NCBI RefSeq assembly: GCF_001696535.1
Contig: NZ_MBQE01000003.1
Coordinates: 248,001 to 312,000, forward strand
Source: Stappia indica
GTDB lineage: Bacteria > Pseudomonadota > Alphaproteobacteria > Rhizobiales > Stappiaceae
DNA: 64,000 nt
Reading direction: 5' to 3'
The translations under genes and the position numbers were made by a program. The notes beneath the pieces were generated by a model, which worked only from the letters and a program-made list of their open reading frames with translations, had not been told where the DNA came from and did no database searches. Shown here in pieces: positions 34,991 through 44,720 of this stretch (position 1 is the first letter of the stretch; each line of letters begins with the position of its first letter).

Positions 34991-36490
34991 TTATCCGGCA
35001 AAACCGGTGAACAGGCCGCCGTCGCCGCCCTCGATCCGGTCGCTCCAGGACTGGCGCTTGCGGTAGATCGTCGAGGGACTGATTTCCAGCGCTGCGGCCG
35101 CCTTGGCGATGTTGCCGTCGAAGGCGTCGAGCGCGTCCTCGATGATGCGCTTTTCCTGCGCCCACAAGGGTTCGATCTCGCCGCCGCGGCGGCGCGCGCC
35201 GAACGGGGCCGCCGCACCGCGTACCGGCTCATGGCGATGGGACAGGCCGCCGTCGCCGAGCAGGAAGGCGGGAAGCATCTGCGCCGTCAGCGCGTCGCCC
35301 TCATGCAGCACCACCGCCTGGCGGACCGCATTCTCCAGCTGGCGGACATTGCCCGGCCAGTCATAGGTCAGGAGTTTCTCGCCGGCGCAAGGAGCGACGC
35401 CGGAGAATGCGCGACCCTCCTCGCGCGCATAGCGGGCAAGGAACGACTGGGCCAGCGGCAGGATGTCCTCGCGGCGGTCGCGCAATGCCGGAAGGCGGAT
35501 CGGCAACACGTGCAGGCGGTAGAACAGGTCCTCACGGAAGCGGCCGACGGCGATTTCCGCATGCGGGTCGCGGTTGGTGGCGCACAGGATGCGCACGTCC
35601 ACGGGCCGCGAGCGGGTGTCGCCGGCGCGCTGCACCGTGCCGGTCTGGACGAAGCGGAGCAGCTTGGACTGCAGGGCGAGATCCATCTCGCCGATCTCGT
35701 CGAGAAACAGCGTGCCGCCGTCTGCAGCTTCCGCTGCGCCGGGCCGGCTTTCCGAGGTGCCGGCAAAGGCACCACGCGCATGGCCGAAGATCTCGCTCTC
35801 CATCAGCTCGCCGGGAACGGCGGCGCAATTGATGGCGATGAACGGCGCACCGGCGCGGGGCGAGCGGGCGTGAATCGCTGCCGCTGCCAGTTCCTTGCCG
35901 CTGCCGGATTCGCCGGTGATGAACACCGGAGCGGAGGACGGTGCGATGCGGCGGATCTGGTCGTAGACCTCGCGCATGCGGGCCGATCCGCCGACGAAGC
36001 TCTCGAAGCGGAAGGGCTCGCGGGTCGCGGTGAGATCGCGGGGTTCGCCGGAATTCGGCGCGGCCTGCCGGCGCAGGCTTTCGCCGCGCGGCAAGCGGGT
36101 GTTCTGGATCAGGAAGCGATCGATGCGCTCTGCCACCGCGACGGGATCGATCGGCAGGCTGATCACGTCATGGGCACCCGCTTCCATCGCCGCCAGGCTG
36201 CGGCTCAGCGATTCCCGCGGGCTGATGGCCATCAGCATCGCCTGAGGCTGCGCTGCGGCGAGGCGGGACAGGTGCCCGTCCTGGCCGAGGGTCTCCAGGT
36301 CGACGATCATCACGTCGGGGCGCACCTGGGTGCTCGCGGCGTAAAACGGCTCGAAACTGTGATAGGCGACCGGCGTCGCGCAGGGATGATCCATCGCCTG
36401 GGCGATCGAACCGGCTAACTCGCGGGTCGTCCCGTCTCCTTCGAGAACGGCCAACCGGATTTTCCCCGCAGCGCCATGCATGGACTCCAT
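34991..36490 (-). CDS. NtrC-like AAA+ response regulator with altered sigma-54 loop
   Basis: A 499-residue regulator. Residues about 11-126 are a receiver-like domain with a possible phospho-site D64 but without the conserved Lys near position 113 (SLPIDP). The AAA+ domain has Walker A GESGSGKE (193-200) and Walker B GGTLFLDE (258-265). The C-terminus has a Fis-type HTH (about 450-485). The loop that contacts sigma-54, normally GAFTGA, reads GAFAGT (240-245). Such changes occur in members that act without sigma-54, so it may work with the housekeeping sigma factor. It is divergent from the export operon at 36761, a possible target. Confidence 0.88.
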   Translation of the reverse strand: MESMHGAAGKIRLAVLEGDGTTRELAGSIAQAMDHPCATPVAYHSFEPFYAASTQVRPDVMIVDLETLGQDGHLSRLAAAQPQAMLMAISPRESLSRSLAAMEAGAHDVISLPIDPVAVAERIDRFLIQNTRLPRGESLRRQAAPNSGEPRDLTATREPFRFESFVGGSARMREVYDQIRRIAPSSAPVFITGESGSGKELAAAAIHARSPRAGAPFIAINCAAVPGELMESEIFGHARGAFAGTSESRPGAAEAADGGTLFLDEIGEMDLALQSKLLRFVQTGTVQRAGDTRSRPVDVRILCATNRDPHAEIAVGRFREDLFYRLHVLPIRLPALRDRREDILPLAQSFLARYAREEGRAFSGVAPCAGEKLLTYDWPGNVRQLENAVRQAVVLHEGDALTAQMLPAFLLGDGGLSHRHEPVRGAAAPFGARRRGGEIEPLWAQEKRIIEDALDAFDGNIAKAAAALEISPSTIYRKRQSWSDRIEGGDGGLFTGFAG

Positions 36491-36760
36491 GCTTTGGCGA
36501 CCCCCTTCTTGCTCCCGCCCCGCTGGCGGCATCGATTTGATTTGCCGTCAGATTCTGATCGGACATGGTAAACAAAATGTTTCCGATCCGGCCCCGTGAA
36601 ACAGGCATTTGCGCCCTTGCCGCGCAATCCACAGCCGGGCAGGGGAGCTGCGTCGTCCAGCCCCACGAATTTCTGCGGATAGGTCGCCCCTGGCGCCGGT
36701 GCTAGTGTCGCACGGAAACGGTCGCCGACCGACCGCCCGACGCCGGCAAGGACGCGCCGC
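36491..36760. promoter_or_regulatory. Divergent promoter gap between the NtrC-like gene and the export operon
   Basis: A 270-bp gap holding both promoters, with a moderately AT-rich stretch near 36536-36582 (TTTGATTTGCCGTC, AAACAAAATG). I could not place a specific operator. No gene seen. Confidence 0.45.
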
Positions 36761-37783
36761 ATGAAACGCATTGTCACCCTGCTTGCCATCGTGGCGGTTG
36801 CCGCCGCTGCCTGGGGCGGCTTCGTCTGGTGGCGGGAGCGGCCCGTGCCGGTGACCGTGGTCACGCCGCACATGGGGCGCGCGGCCGACGTGGTCTATGC
36901 CACCGGCGTCGTCGAGCCGGTGCGCTGGGCCAAGGTCACCAGCGTGCTGCGCGAGCGCATCATCGAACTGTGCAGCTGCGAGGGTGAGACCGTGCAGGCG
37001 GGGCAGGTGATCGGCCGGATCGACTCCACCGCGGCCCGCGCAACCCTTGCCGAGCTGGAGGCCCGTGCGCGCCTGTCGGAGCAGGAGCTGGAGCGCGCCG
37101 CCGGGCTGCTGGAGCGTCGCGTCGTCTCGCAGCAGGCCTTCGAGAAGGCCGAGAACGACCATTCCCGCAACGTAGCGCTGGTCGCCGCACAGGCCGCACG
37201 CCTAGACGACTATGAGCTGCGCGCGCCGATGGACGGCCAGGTGCTGCGCCGCGACGGCGAGGTCGGCGAGGTGGCGGAGCCCGGCGCGGTCCTGTTCTGG
37301 GTCGGGCAGGACCGGCCGCTGCAGATCGTCGCCGACGTCAACGAGGAAGACATCCCGCTGGTGCGCCGCGACCAGAAGGCGGTGGTGCGCGCCGATGCCT
37401 TTCCCGACAGCAGCTTCGAGGCGGAGGTCGAGCGGATCACTCCCAAGGGCGACCCGGTGCTGAAGACCTATCGGGTCTATCTCGCCTTTCCCCAGGAAAC
37501 CCCGCTGATGATCGGCATGACCAGCGACGTCAACATCGTCGTGCGCGAGGTCGAGAACGCCATGCTGATCCCGCTGGCCGCGCTGGACGAGGACCGCGTG
37601 CTGGTGCTGGAGGACAATGGCCGGCTGGCGGAACGGCGGATTTCCGTCGGCATTCGCGGCATCGAGGAGGTGCAGGTTCTGGAGGGGCTGAGCACCGGCG
37701 ACCGTGTCGTCTCGCCCTGGGCGGAGGGGCTTGCTTCCGGCATGGCGGCAACGCCGACAGCCGCTGCGAGCGGCGGAGACTGA
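36761..37783 (+). CDS. Periplasmic adaptor (HlyD/MacA-like) of an ABC exporter
   Basis: A 340-residue membrane fusion protein anchored by one N-terminal span (about 4-22). The lipoyl-like halves flank a helical hairpin (about 85-150), followed by beta-barrel segments. It should link the inner-membrane permease encoded next to the cell exterior or an outer-membrane channel. The stop is four bases before the GTG of the permease gene. The order adaptor-permease-ATPase is that of MacAB-like and DevBCA-like exporters. The cargo is unknown; lipids, peptides or drugs are possible. Confidence 0.9.
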   Translation: MKRIVTLLAIVAVAAAAWGGFVWWRERPVPVTVVTPHMGRAADVVYATGVVEPVRWAKVTSVLRERIIELCSCEGETVQAGQVIGRIDSTAARATLAELEARARLSEQELERAAGLLERRVVSQQAFEKAENDHSRNVALVAAQAARLDDYELRAPMDGQVLRRDGEVGEVAEPGAVLFWVGQDRPLQIVADVNEEDIPLVRRDQKAVVRADAFPDSSFEAEVERITPKGDPVLKTYRVYLAFPQETPLMIGMTSDVNIVVREVENAMLIPLAALDEDRVLVLEDNGRLAERRISVGIRGIEEVQVLEGLSTGDRVVSPWAEGLASGMAATPTAAASGGD

Positions 37784-37787
37784 GGCC

Positions 37788-39026
37788 GTGCCCCTCATCC
37801 TGTCCATCGCCCTGACTCATGTGCGCGGCCGCCTGCGCCAGAGCATCGTCTCGGTGCTGGGCGTGATGCTCGGCGTCGGGTTTTCCATCGCCATGGCGGC
37901 CCTGATGCAGGGCTCGCAGGAGGATTTCATCGCCACGCTGGTCGATGCAATGCCGCATGTGGAGGTGAGCGACGAGGTGCGAGATCCCGCGCCTCCTCCG
38001 GCCGCCCGTTTCTACGGTGCGGTCAACGTGATCGGCGCGCGGCCCGATGACGACACGCGCGGCCTGCGCAATCCGGCAAGGTTGCGGGCGATGCTCGACA
38101 GCTGGCTGCCGGGCCGGATGACCATGACGCTCGCCGGCCAGGCGGTGCTGCGATACGGCGGCCGGGACGTTGCGGTGTCGCTGACCGGCGTCGATCCTGC
38201 CAGCTATCTCCGGGTCTCGACCATCGGCGACGACATGCGGTCAGGCTCCTTCATGGAGCTTGCCGCCAATCTCAACGGCATCGTCGTCGGCGACGGCGTC
38301 GCCGAAAAGCTCGGCGCCCGGCTCGGCGACACGATTTCCGCCTCCACGTCTTCCGGCGGCGTGCGGCGGCTGAAGATCGTCGGCCTCTACCACACCGGCA
38401 TCACCCAGGCGGACGATGCCACCGCCTATGCGATGCTGAAGACCGCGCAGGTGCTGTTCGCCCGACCCGATGTCGTCAACCGGATCTCCGTGAAGCTGGA
38501 CGACATCAACGCAGCGCGGTCCGTTGCCGCCCGCATCGAGCGCATGACCGGCTACCGCGCAACCTCCTGGCAGGAGGCGAACGAAAGCCTGATGGAGGTG
38601 CTCGTGGTGCGCAATGTCATCATGTACACCGTGGTCGGAGCGATCCTGCTGGTCGCCGGCTTCGGCATCTTCACCATCGTTTCGACCATCGTCCACGAGA
38701 AGGCGCGCGATATCGCCATCCTGAAGTCGCTCGGCTTCGGCCAGGGCGACATTCGCCGGATCTTCCTGATCGAGGGGTTGGTGATCGGCGCCGCCGGCTC
38801 GGTGCTGGGCTCCGTGCTGGGCTATCTGATCACGCTGGGCCTCGGCGCCGTCACCTTCGAGGTGCGCACCAATGTGGAGATGACCTCGCTGCCGCTGACC
38901 TACAGCCCGCTGCACTACCTGATCGCCAGCGGCTTCGCGCTGCTCTCCGCGGGTATCGCCGGCTACATGCCGGCGCGGCGCGCGGCAAAGCTCAATCCCG
39001 TCGAGATCGTCCGGGGGGCGTCATGA
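37788..39026 (+). CDS. ABC transporter permease (MacB/FtsX family)
   Basis: A 412-residue permease with one N-terminal span (about 20-40), a large periplasmic domain (about 45-285), and three spans near 290-310, 335-365 and 375-400, the FtsX/LolE layout. It starts at GTG 37788, since the conserved start MPLILSIALTHVRGR begins there. It overlaps the ATPase gene by four bases (ATGA), so the two are coupled. Confidence 0.9.
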   Translation: MPLILSIALTHVRGRLRQSIVSVLGVMLGVGFSIAMAALMQGSQEDFIATLVDAMPHVEVSDEVRDPAPPPAARFYGAVNVIGARPDDDTRGLRNPARLRAMLDSWLPGRMTMTLAGQAVLRYGGRDVAVSLTGVDPASYLRVSTIGDDMRSGSFMELAANLNGIVVGDGVAEKLGARLGDTISASTSSGGVRRLKIVGLYHTGITQADDATAYAMLKTAQVLFARPDVVNRISVKLDDINAARSVAARIERMTGYRATSWQEANESLMEVLVVRNVIMYTVVGAILLVAGFGIFTIVSTIVHEKARDIAILKSLGFGQGDIRRIFLIEGLVIGAAGSVLGSVLGYLITLGLGAVTFEVRTNVEMTSLPLTYSPLHYLIASGFALLSAGIAGYMPARRAAKLNPVEIVRGAS

Positions 39027-39748
39027 CCGTGGTTGCAGAAGGTGAGGCGAAAGCTGCCACGGAACCCGGACCCGCGCCGCTGATCGAGGCGCGCCGGCTG
39101 ACCCGGGTGCTGCCCGGCACCGTGCCGGTGACGCTGGTGCGCGACATCGACCTGTCGATCCAGGCGGGCGAGTTCGTCGCCATCACCGGGCCGTCGGGGT
39201 CGGGCAAGTCGTCGTTGCTCTATCTTCTCGGGCTGCTCGACCTTCCAACCAGCGGAGAGGTTCTGATCGAGGGAGAGCCGACGCATCTCCTGTCGGAACG
39301 CCGGCGCGCGGCGATCCGCCTGTCGACGCTCGGCTTCGTCTTTCAGTTCCACTTCCTGCTGCCGGAATTCACCATCACCGACAATGTTATGATCCCCATG
39401 CGCAAGCTCGGCCGGTTGCCGGCACGCCAGATGCGCGAGCGGGCAAGGGGGCTGCTGGCCGATCTCGGTCTCGGCGACCATCTGGAAAAGCGCCCCGACC
39501 AGCTGTCGGGCGGCCAACGCCAGCGGGTGGCGGTGGCGCGCGCGCTGGCCAACGAGCCCCCGGCGATCCTGGCGGACGAGCCGACCGGCAGCCTCGACAG
39601 CCGCTCGTCGGAACAGGTGTTCGAGATCCTGCGCGCTCTTGTCGACGATCACCGCAAGACGGTGATCGCCGTGACCCACGATCTGGACATGGCGGCGCGC
39701 ATGGACCGGCGCCTGCACCTGGTCGACGGAATGCTTGCCGACCCGTGA
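39023..39748 (+). CDS. ABC transporter ATP-binding protein (LolD/MacB type)
   Basis: A 241-residue ATPase with Walker [10 protein letters not shown] (56-64), the signature LSGGQRQR (161-168) and Walker [13 protein letters not shown] (181-192). It belongs to the group that powers MacB/LolCDE-type mechanotransmission, with the N-terminal 20 residues as an extra lead. It is the last gene of the export operon and converges with the HMA gene. Confidence 0.94.
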   Translation: MTVVAEGEAKAATEPGPAPLIEARRLTRVLPGTVPVTLVRDIDLSIQAGEFVAITGPSGSGKSSLLYLLGLLDLPTSGEVLIEGEPTHLLSERRRAAIRLSTLGFVFQFHFLLPEFTITDNVMIPMRKLGRLPARQMRERARGLLADLGLGDHLEKRPDQLSGGQRQRVAVARALANEPPAILADEPTGSLDSRSSEQVFEILRALVDDHRKTVIAVTHDLDMAARMDRRLHLVDGMLADP

Positions 39749-39755
39749 GGCGGCG

Positions 39756-39953
39756 TCAGCCCGCGACGACGTCGTAGCCGGCCGCCTCGATCGTTTCCAC
39801 GACCTTGTCGCGGGGCATCTGCGTCTCGATGCGCGCGGTGCCGCTGGCCAGGTCGATCTCGGCGCTGGAGGCGGGGTCGGCGGCCGCCAGCGCCTTCTTC
39901 ACCGAGGCGACGCAGCCGTTGCAGGTCATGCCGTCGATCTTCACTTCGATCAT
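39756..39953 (-). CDS. Heavy-metal-associated (CopZ-like) copper chaperone
   Basis: A 65-residue HMA-fold protein with the metal-binding motif MTCNGC (9-14). It should bind Cu(I) and pass it to a P-type ATPase, though no such ATPase gene is nearby. The size fits a free chaperone and not a broken ATPase. It stands alone between a rightward operon and a rightward gene. Confidence 0.88.
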   Translation of the reverse strand: MIEVKIDGMTCNGCVASVKKALAAADPASSAEIDLASGTARIETQMPRDKVVETIEAAGYDVVAG

Positions 39954-40206
39954 GGTCTTGAGCTTTCGTTCGTGCCGCCGATGGCGGGTGTGACTGTTCT
40001 TCGAAAGGAGAATGGGGCTTCCAGCAAGGGGAAGGTCAAGCGGCGGTTTGCCGGCGGGAGGAGCTCCCGTTGTCGATGTTTCTCGCCTCCCGAGGGCTCT
40101 GTTGGAGGGCGGGGGGCTGGAGACTCGGAAGAATCGTCGTATTCAGTCACTATTCGAGGTAGGTTTGATTCGGCTTCGGCGGAAGCACGGACTTGGCCGG
40201 ACGAGC

Positions 40207-41730
40207 ATGGCACGCGCGACAAGCATCTTCATTTTCCTCTGTATGGGGGTGATCGCGGCCTCCGTTGCTGCGATCATGATGTTCCAGTTCTCTCGCCCCG
40301 TGGGCGAGGCGCTGACGCTCGGCCTGTCGCTCCTGTGCACCATGATCGTCGTGCATCTGGTCTTTGCCCGCCAGCGCGACCGCGGCGACATGGCCGAGAA
40401 GGTCGCAGCGCTCGAGGAGCGCGTGCTCGAAGTCGACGAGGACGTCAGCAATATCGAGGGCCGGCTGACCGGCATGGAGACCAATCTTCCGCGCCGCACC
40501 CGCGAGGAGATCGACCCGCTCTTCGCCGAGGTCGAGGTGCTGGGCAGCCTCATCAAGCAGATGGCCGAGGCCATGGCCGGCATGGAAGACCGCATCGACG
40601 AGCAGGATGCGCGCCAGATCGCGCCGCCCCCGCCGCAGGAGCGCTTCGCTGCCTACGAGGAGCCGCGGGCGCTCGGCTACAGCCAGCAGCCCTCGACCCA
40701 TTCTCCTCATCCGGGCCAGGCTCCTTATCCGGGACAGCAGGGCCAGGGCTATGCTGCCCAGGCTCCCATGCCCCACACCCAAATGCAGCCGCAGGGCTAT
40801 GGGCAACCGCAGCATGGCGGCGAGGCTCCGGCGGTCCGCGGTCCGGCTCCCGGCGAAGGGCCGCACGGCGCGCGCGCTCAGGAGAGCGCCGGTGCGCTGC
40901 ATTCGCCGGCGATGGCCCGTGCGCGCGAGGACGCAAGGCCCGATCCCGAGCTGCGCCGGGTGATCCAGGACGCGCTCGACAACAACCGGGTCGACCTGTT
41001 CCTGCAGCCCATCGTCACCCTGCCGCAGCGCCAGGTTCGCGACTACGAGGCGCTGACCCGCATTCGCGACGCGCAGAACAACTATCTGGAGCCGGTCGAC
41101 TTCATCGCCGAGGCGACGCGCGCGCGCATGATGCCGGCCATCGACAACCTGATGCTGTTCCGCGCCATCCAGGTGCTGCGCCGGCTGTCGAGCCGCAATC
41201 GCCGCTCCGGGCTTTTCGTCAACCTGTCGATCCAGACGCTGGTGGACGAGCGCTTCTTCCCCGGCTTCCTCGACTTCCTGCGCGCCAACGAAGGCTTTTC
41301 GGGGCTGTTGACCTTCGAATTCACCCAGAGCGACGTCAACGAGATGGGCGCGCTGGAGCTTGAGAGCCTCGCTGCCCTGCACGAGCTCGGCTACCGCTTC
41401 TCCATGGACCGGGTGCGCGATCTGAAGATGGACTTCAAGGTCCTGTCGGATCGCGGCTTCCGCTACATGAAGCTGCATGCCAGCCGCCTGATCGGCAACG
41501 AGCACATGCCGGCGAGCCACATCCATCCGGCCGACCTTGGCGACCTGCTGCGGCGCTATGCGATGGAGCTGATCGTCGATCATGTCGAGACCGAGGCCCA
41601 GGTGCTGGAGGTGCTCGACTACGACGCCCGCATCGGCCAGGGCTACCTGTTCTCGCCGCCGCGGCCGGTGCGCCCGGAAGTGCTGCAGGCGCGTCCGCCG
41701 CAGCGCAATCTGCGCCGCGCTGCCGAGTAG
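40207..41730 (+). CDS. TipF-like membrane protein with degenerate EAL domain
   Basis: A 507-residue protein: two membrane spans (about 6-24 and 30-50), a coiled coil (about 60-125), a Pro/Gln-rich linker (about 140-255) and an EAL-type domain (about 265-495). Key catalytic residues are lost: the DDFG motif is replaced by MDRVRD, and EALTRIR retains only part of EAL-x-R. This layout matches TipF of Caulobacter, which binds cyclic-di-GMP and helps position flagella. It is therefore probably a c-di-GMP receptor, not a phosphodiesterase. ATG 40207 is chosen because the membrane span follows at once. Confidence 0.82.
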   Translation: MARATSIFIFLCMGVIAASVAAIMMFQFSRPVGEALTLGLSLLCTMIVVHLVFARQRDRGDMAEKVAALEERVLEVDEDVSNIEGRLTGMETNLPRRTREEIDPLFAEVEVLGSLIKQMAEAMAGMEDRIDEQDARQIAPPPPQERFAAYEEPRALGYSQQPSTHSPHPGQAPYPGQQGQGYAAQAPMPHTQMQPQGYGQPQHGGEAPAVRGPAPGEGPHGARAQESAGALHSPAMARAREDARPDPELRRVIQDALDNNRVDLFLQPIVTLPQRQVRDYEALTRIRDAQNNYLEPVDFIAEATRARMMPAIDNLMLFRAIQVLRRLSSRNRRSGLFVNLSIQTLVDERFFPGFLDFLRANEGFSGLLTFEFTQSDVNEMGALELESLAALHELGYRFSMDRVRDLKMDFKVLSDRGFRYMKLHASRLIGNEHMPASHIHPADLGDLLRRYAMELIVDHVETEAQVLEVLDYDARIGQGYLFSPPRPVRPEVLQARPPQRNLRRAAE

Positions 41731-41756
41731 GTCTCCGTCCCCTGAGGATCGAATGA

Positions 41757-41791
41757 AAAAGCCCCGCCGGATCGGATCCGGCGGGGCTTTT
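41757..41791. terminator. Bidirectional terminator between the EAL gene and the M16 protease genes
   Basis: A 17-bp perfect inverted repeat (41757-41773 with 41775-41791) with AAAA and TTTT ends, between convergent genes. Confidence 0.92.
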
Positions 41792-41829
41792 CATGTTTGC
41801 TCGGAAAAGGAGAAGGAGGCGCGCTGCCT

Positions 41830-43206
41830 TCAGCTCTTCTCCGGTCCGACGGTCACCACCAGCGGGTCCACGCCCTTGAGGATGCGGGCAGCGACAGCCC
41901 GTACCTGCTCCAGCGTCACCGCCTCGATCAAGCTGTTGCGCTCGTCGATATACTCGGGGCCGAAGCCTTCGACCTGCAGGCCCAGCAACTGGTCGGCGAT
42001 CTTGTCCGAGGTGTCGAAGCGCAGAGCGTAGGAGCCGGTGAGATAGGCCTTGGCCTTGGCCAGCTCCTCGGCGCTCGGCCCCTTGTCGGCCATCCGCGCC
42101 ATCTGCGCACGGATCACCTCGACGGATTCGTCGGCGCGGTCGGAGCGGGTACCGGTCACCGCCATCCACATGCCGGCATGCTGGTAGGGCACCAGATAGG
42201 AGCCGACGGAATAGGCAAGGCCACGCTTCTCGCGCACTTCCTCGAACAGCCAGGACGAGAACACGCCGCCGCCCAGGATGTGGTTCATAACGAAGGCCGG
42301 AATGAAGTCCGGATCGTCGCGCTTCAGCGCCGGCAGGCCGATGCGGATGGCGGTCTGCGGCACGTCGAGCGGAACATGCTCCATCTTGCCGGTGGTCATG
42401 GTGACATCGGCCACGTCGGTCAGCTTGCCGGCCTCGGGCAGCGCGCCGAAGACGCTGTCGAGCAGCGGTGCCAGGCGCTCGGCGTCGATGGCGCCGACCA
42501 CGGCGATCTTCAGCCCCTTGCGGGCGAAGATGTTGCCATGCAGCTGCTCCAGGTCCTGCGGCGACAGGCCGGCGACGCTCTCTTCGCTGCCGCGCGCGGC
42601 CCGGCCGTAGGTGTGGTCCGGATAGGCGAGCTCGGCCCAACGGCGCCCGGCGATGGCATCGGGGTCCTTGGCCTCGCTGCGCAGACCCGCGATGATCTGC
42701 CGCTTCATCCGGGCAACAGGCTCCTCGTCGAAGCGGGGCTCGGCAACGGCAAGCCGCAGCATCTCGAAGGCATCGTCGACATTCGGCGTCAGCGTGCGCA
42801 TCGAGCCGTAGAAATTGTCGCGGCCCGCATCGAAGCCGATGCGCACCGACAGGTCCTCCAGACGGGTCTGGAACGCCTGCGAATCGAGATCGCCCGCGCC
42901 TTCGTCGAGGGTCGTGGAGAGCAGGTTGGCGAGCCCTTCCTGCCCTTGCGGATCTTGCGAGGCCCCGCCCTCGAAGGCGAACTTGATGGCGACGATCGGC
43001 ACCGTGTTGTCCTCGACCAGCCAGGCGGTGAGGCCGCCGGGCGTGGTGATCTCCTGGATCTCCATGGCCGCGAGCGGGCGCGGGGTGGCGGCGACAGCGG
43101 TGACGACGAGCGCGAAGGCCAGAAGCCCGCGGCCGAGGGCGGTAAGCAGGGTCATCGGCGAGGTTCCGTGCGAAGAGGCGGGGGAGGCGGCGAAGCGGCG
43201 GCTCAT
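41830..43206 (-). CDS. M16 peptidase family protein, non-catalytic subunit
   Basis: A 458-residue secreted protein of the M16B (pitrilysin/processing peptidase) family. A signal-like segment covers about 18-47. The zinc motif HxxEH is missing: the corresponding stretch reads GLANLLSTTLDEG. The C-terminal partner motif around EEVREKRGLAYSVGSY is kept. It should pair with the catalytic subunit encoded just upstream, as do mitochondrial-type processing peptidase subunits. Its ATG overlaps the partner's stop as ATGA. Confidence 0.92.
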   Translation of the reverse strand: MSRRFAASPASSHGTSPMTLLTALGRGLLAFALVVTAVAATPRPLAAMEIQEITTPGGLTAWLVEDNTVPIVAIKFAFEGGASQDPQGQEGLANLLSTTLDEGAGDLDSQAFQTRLEDLSVRIGFDAGRDNFYGSMRTLTPNVDDAFEMLRLAVAEPRFDEEPVARMKRQIIAGLRSEAKDPDAIAGRRWAELAYPDHTYGRAARGSEESVAGLSPQDLEQLHGNIFARKGLKIAVVGAIDAERLAPLLDSVFGALPEAGKLTDVADVTMTTGKMEHVPLDVPQTAIRIGLPALKRDDPDFIPAFVMNHILGGGVFSSWLFEEVREKRGLAYSVGSYLVPYQHAGMWMAVTGTRSDRADESVEVIRAQMARMADKGPSAEELAKAKAYLTGSYALRFDTSDKIADQLLGLQVEGFGPEYIDERNSLIEAVTLEQVRAVAARILKGVDPLVVTVGPEKS

Positions 43207-44720
43207 TGCTGCACCTCCTGCGTGGCCGCCGGCTCCTGCTGTGCGGCATCGGCGGGCGCCGCTGCTGCCTGCTCCGGTCCGCGCAGATAGGCGGTGATCG
43301 GCAGGGAAGCGAGATGCGCGGCGGCCGCGGCCTTCACGTCGTCGGCGGTGATCGACGAGATGGTCGAGGGCCAGTTGCGGACTTCCTCGATCGTGCCGCC
43401 GGTGGTCAGCGAGGCGCCGAAGATCCGCGCCAGCGTCGACTGGCTGTCCTGCGCATAGAGCGCGGAGGAGAGAAGGCTCTTCTTCGCCCGTTCCAGTTCC
43501 TCGGCGGTGATGCCGTCGCTGGCCACACGCTTCAGCACGTCGAGCGAAGCTTCGCCCAGGTCCTGCAGACCGGTGCCATCCGCCGGAACCGCGTAGATCA
43601 TGAAAGTGCTGTCGTCGAGCGCACCGGAATTGTACCAGCTGCCGGCCGACGAGGCGACGCCCTTGTCGATCACCAGCTCCCGGTAGAGGCGGCTGGTGCT
43701 GCCGCCGCCGAGCACCTCGGACAGGACCTGGAGCGCTGCGGCCTCGTTGCCGGTGGCGGTGTTGTAGCTCGGCACGACCCAGGCCTTGCGCATGTTCGGC
43801 TGGTTCACGCGCGGGTCCGAATAGGTGACCTCGCGCGCGCCGGGCAGAACCTGGGCCTTGGCCCGCTCGCGTGCACCCGGTTCCGCGCGCCGCGGCACCT
43901 TGCCGTAGGTCTCCTCGGCCAGCTTGCGGACCTCGTCGGCGGTCACGTCGCCGGCCACGACCAGGATCGCATTGTTCGGCGTGTAGAAGCGGTCGTAGAA
44001 GGCGATGGCGTCCTGGCGGTCGAGCGCCGAGATTTCATCCGGCCAGCCGATCACCGGCGTGCCATAGGGGTGGTTGACGAACAGCATGCTGTCCAGCGTC
44101 TCGCTGAGCATCGAGCCGGGATCGCTGTCGACGCGCTGGCGGCGCTCCTCCAGCACCACATCGCGCTCCGGCAGCACCACCTCGTCGCTGAGCACGAGGT
44201 TCTGCATGCGGTCCGATTCCATCTCCATCATCTCGCCGAGATGCTCGCGCGCCACGCGCTGGAAATAGGCGGTGTAGTCCTGCGAGGTGAAGGCGTTTTC
44301 CTGGCCGCCGATCTCGGCGACGCGCTGGGAAAACGTATTGCCCGGATGCGCCTTGGTTCCCTTGAACATCAGGTGCTCGAGGAAATGGGCGATGCCCGAC
44401 ATGCCCTCCGGCTCGTCGGCGGCGCCCACCTTGTACCAGACCATGTGGGTGACCACCGGCGCGCGGCGGTCGGGGATGACCACGACTTCCAGCCCGTTGT
44501 CGAGGGTGAAGGCGCTCATGTCGCCGCCGATCCGGATGTCGGCGAAGGCGGCGGCATCGGCGGCTTGCGTGGTCTGCGCCGTGGCGCCGGCAAGCGGGGC
44601 AGCCGCAAGCATCGCGGCCACGACAAGCGTGCCGGCACAGGCCGAGACGCTGCGCAGCAGTCGGCGCGTCAGCGGTGTGTTGCGCAAGCTGCGGCGGGTT
44701 TGTCCTGAGAGAGGCGACAA
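43203..44720 (-). CDS. M16 zinc metallopeptidase, catalytic subunit
   Basis: A 505-residue secreted protease with the inverted zinc motif H112-F-L-E115-H116 and the downstream Glu-rich helix. A signal peptide spans about 20-50 and the C-terminus is Ala/Gln-rich. There is no usable ATG; I start at TTG 44720, which has GGAG eight bases upstream, giving a normal N-terminus before the signal. It probably degrades peptides in the periplasm together with the non-catalytic subunit encoded next. Confidence 0.9.
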   Translation of the reverse strand: MSPLSGQTRRSLRNTPLTRRLLRSVSACAGTLVVAAMLAAAPLAGATAQTTQAADAAAFADIRIGGDMSAFTLDNGLEVVVIPDRRAPVVTHMVWYKVGAADEPEGMSGIAHFLEHLMFKGTKAHPGNTFSQRVAEIGGQENAFTSQDYTAYFQRVAREHLGEMMEMESDRMQNLVLSDEVVLPERDVVLEERRQRVDSDPGSMLSETLDSMLFVNHPYGTPVIGWPDEISALDRQDAIAFYDRFYTPNNAILVVAGDVTADEVRKLAEETYGKVPRRAEPGARERAKAQVLPGAREVTYSDPRVNQPNMRKAWVVPSYNTATGNEAAALQVLSEVLGGGSTSRLYRELVIDKGVASSAGSWYNSGALDDSTFMIYAVPADGTGLQDLGEASLDVLKRVASDGITAEELERAKKSLLSSALYAQDSQSTLARIFGASLTTGGTIEEVRNWPSTISSITADDVKAAAAAHLASLPITAYLRGPEQAAAAPADAAQQEPAATQEVQQ

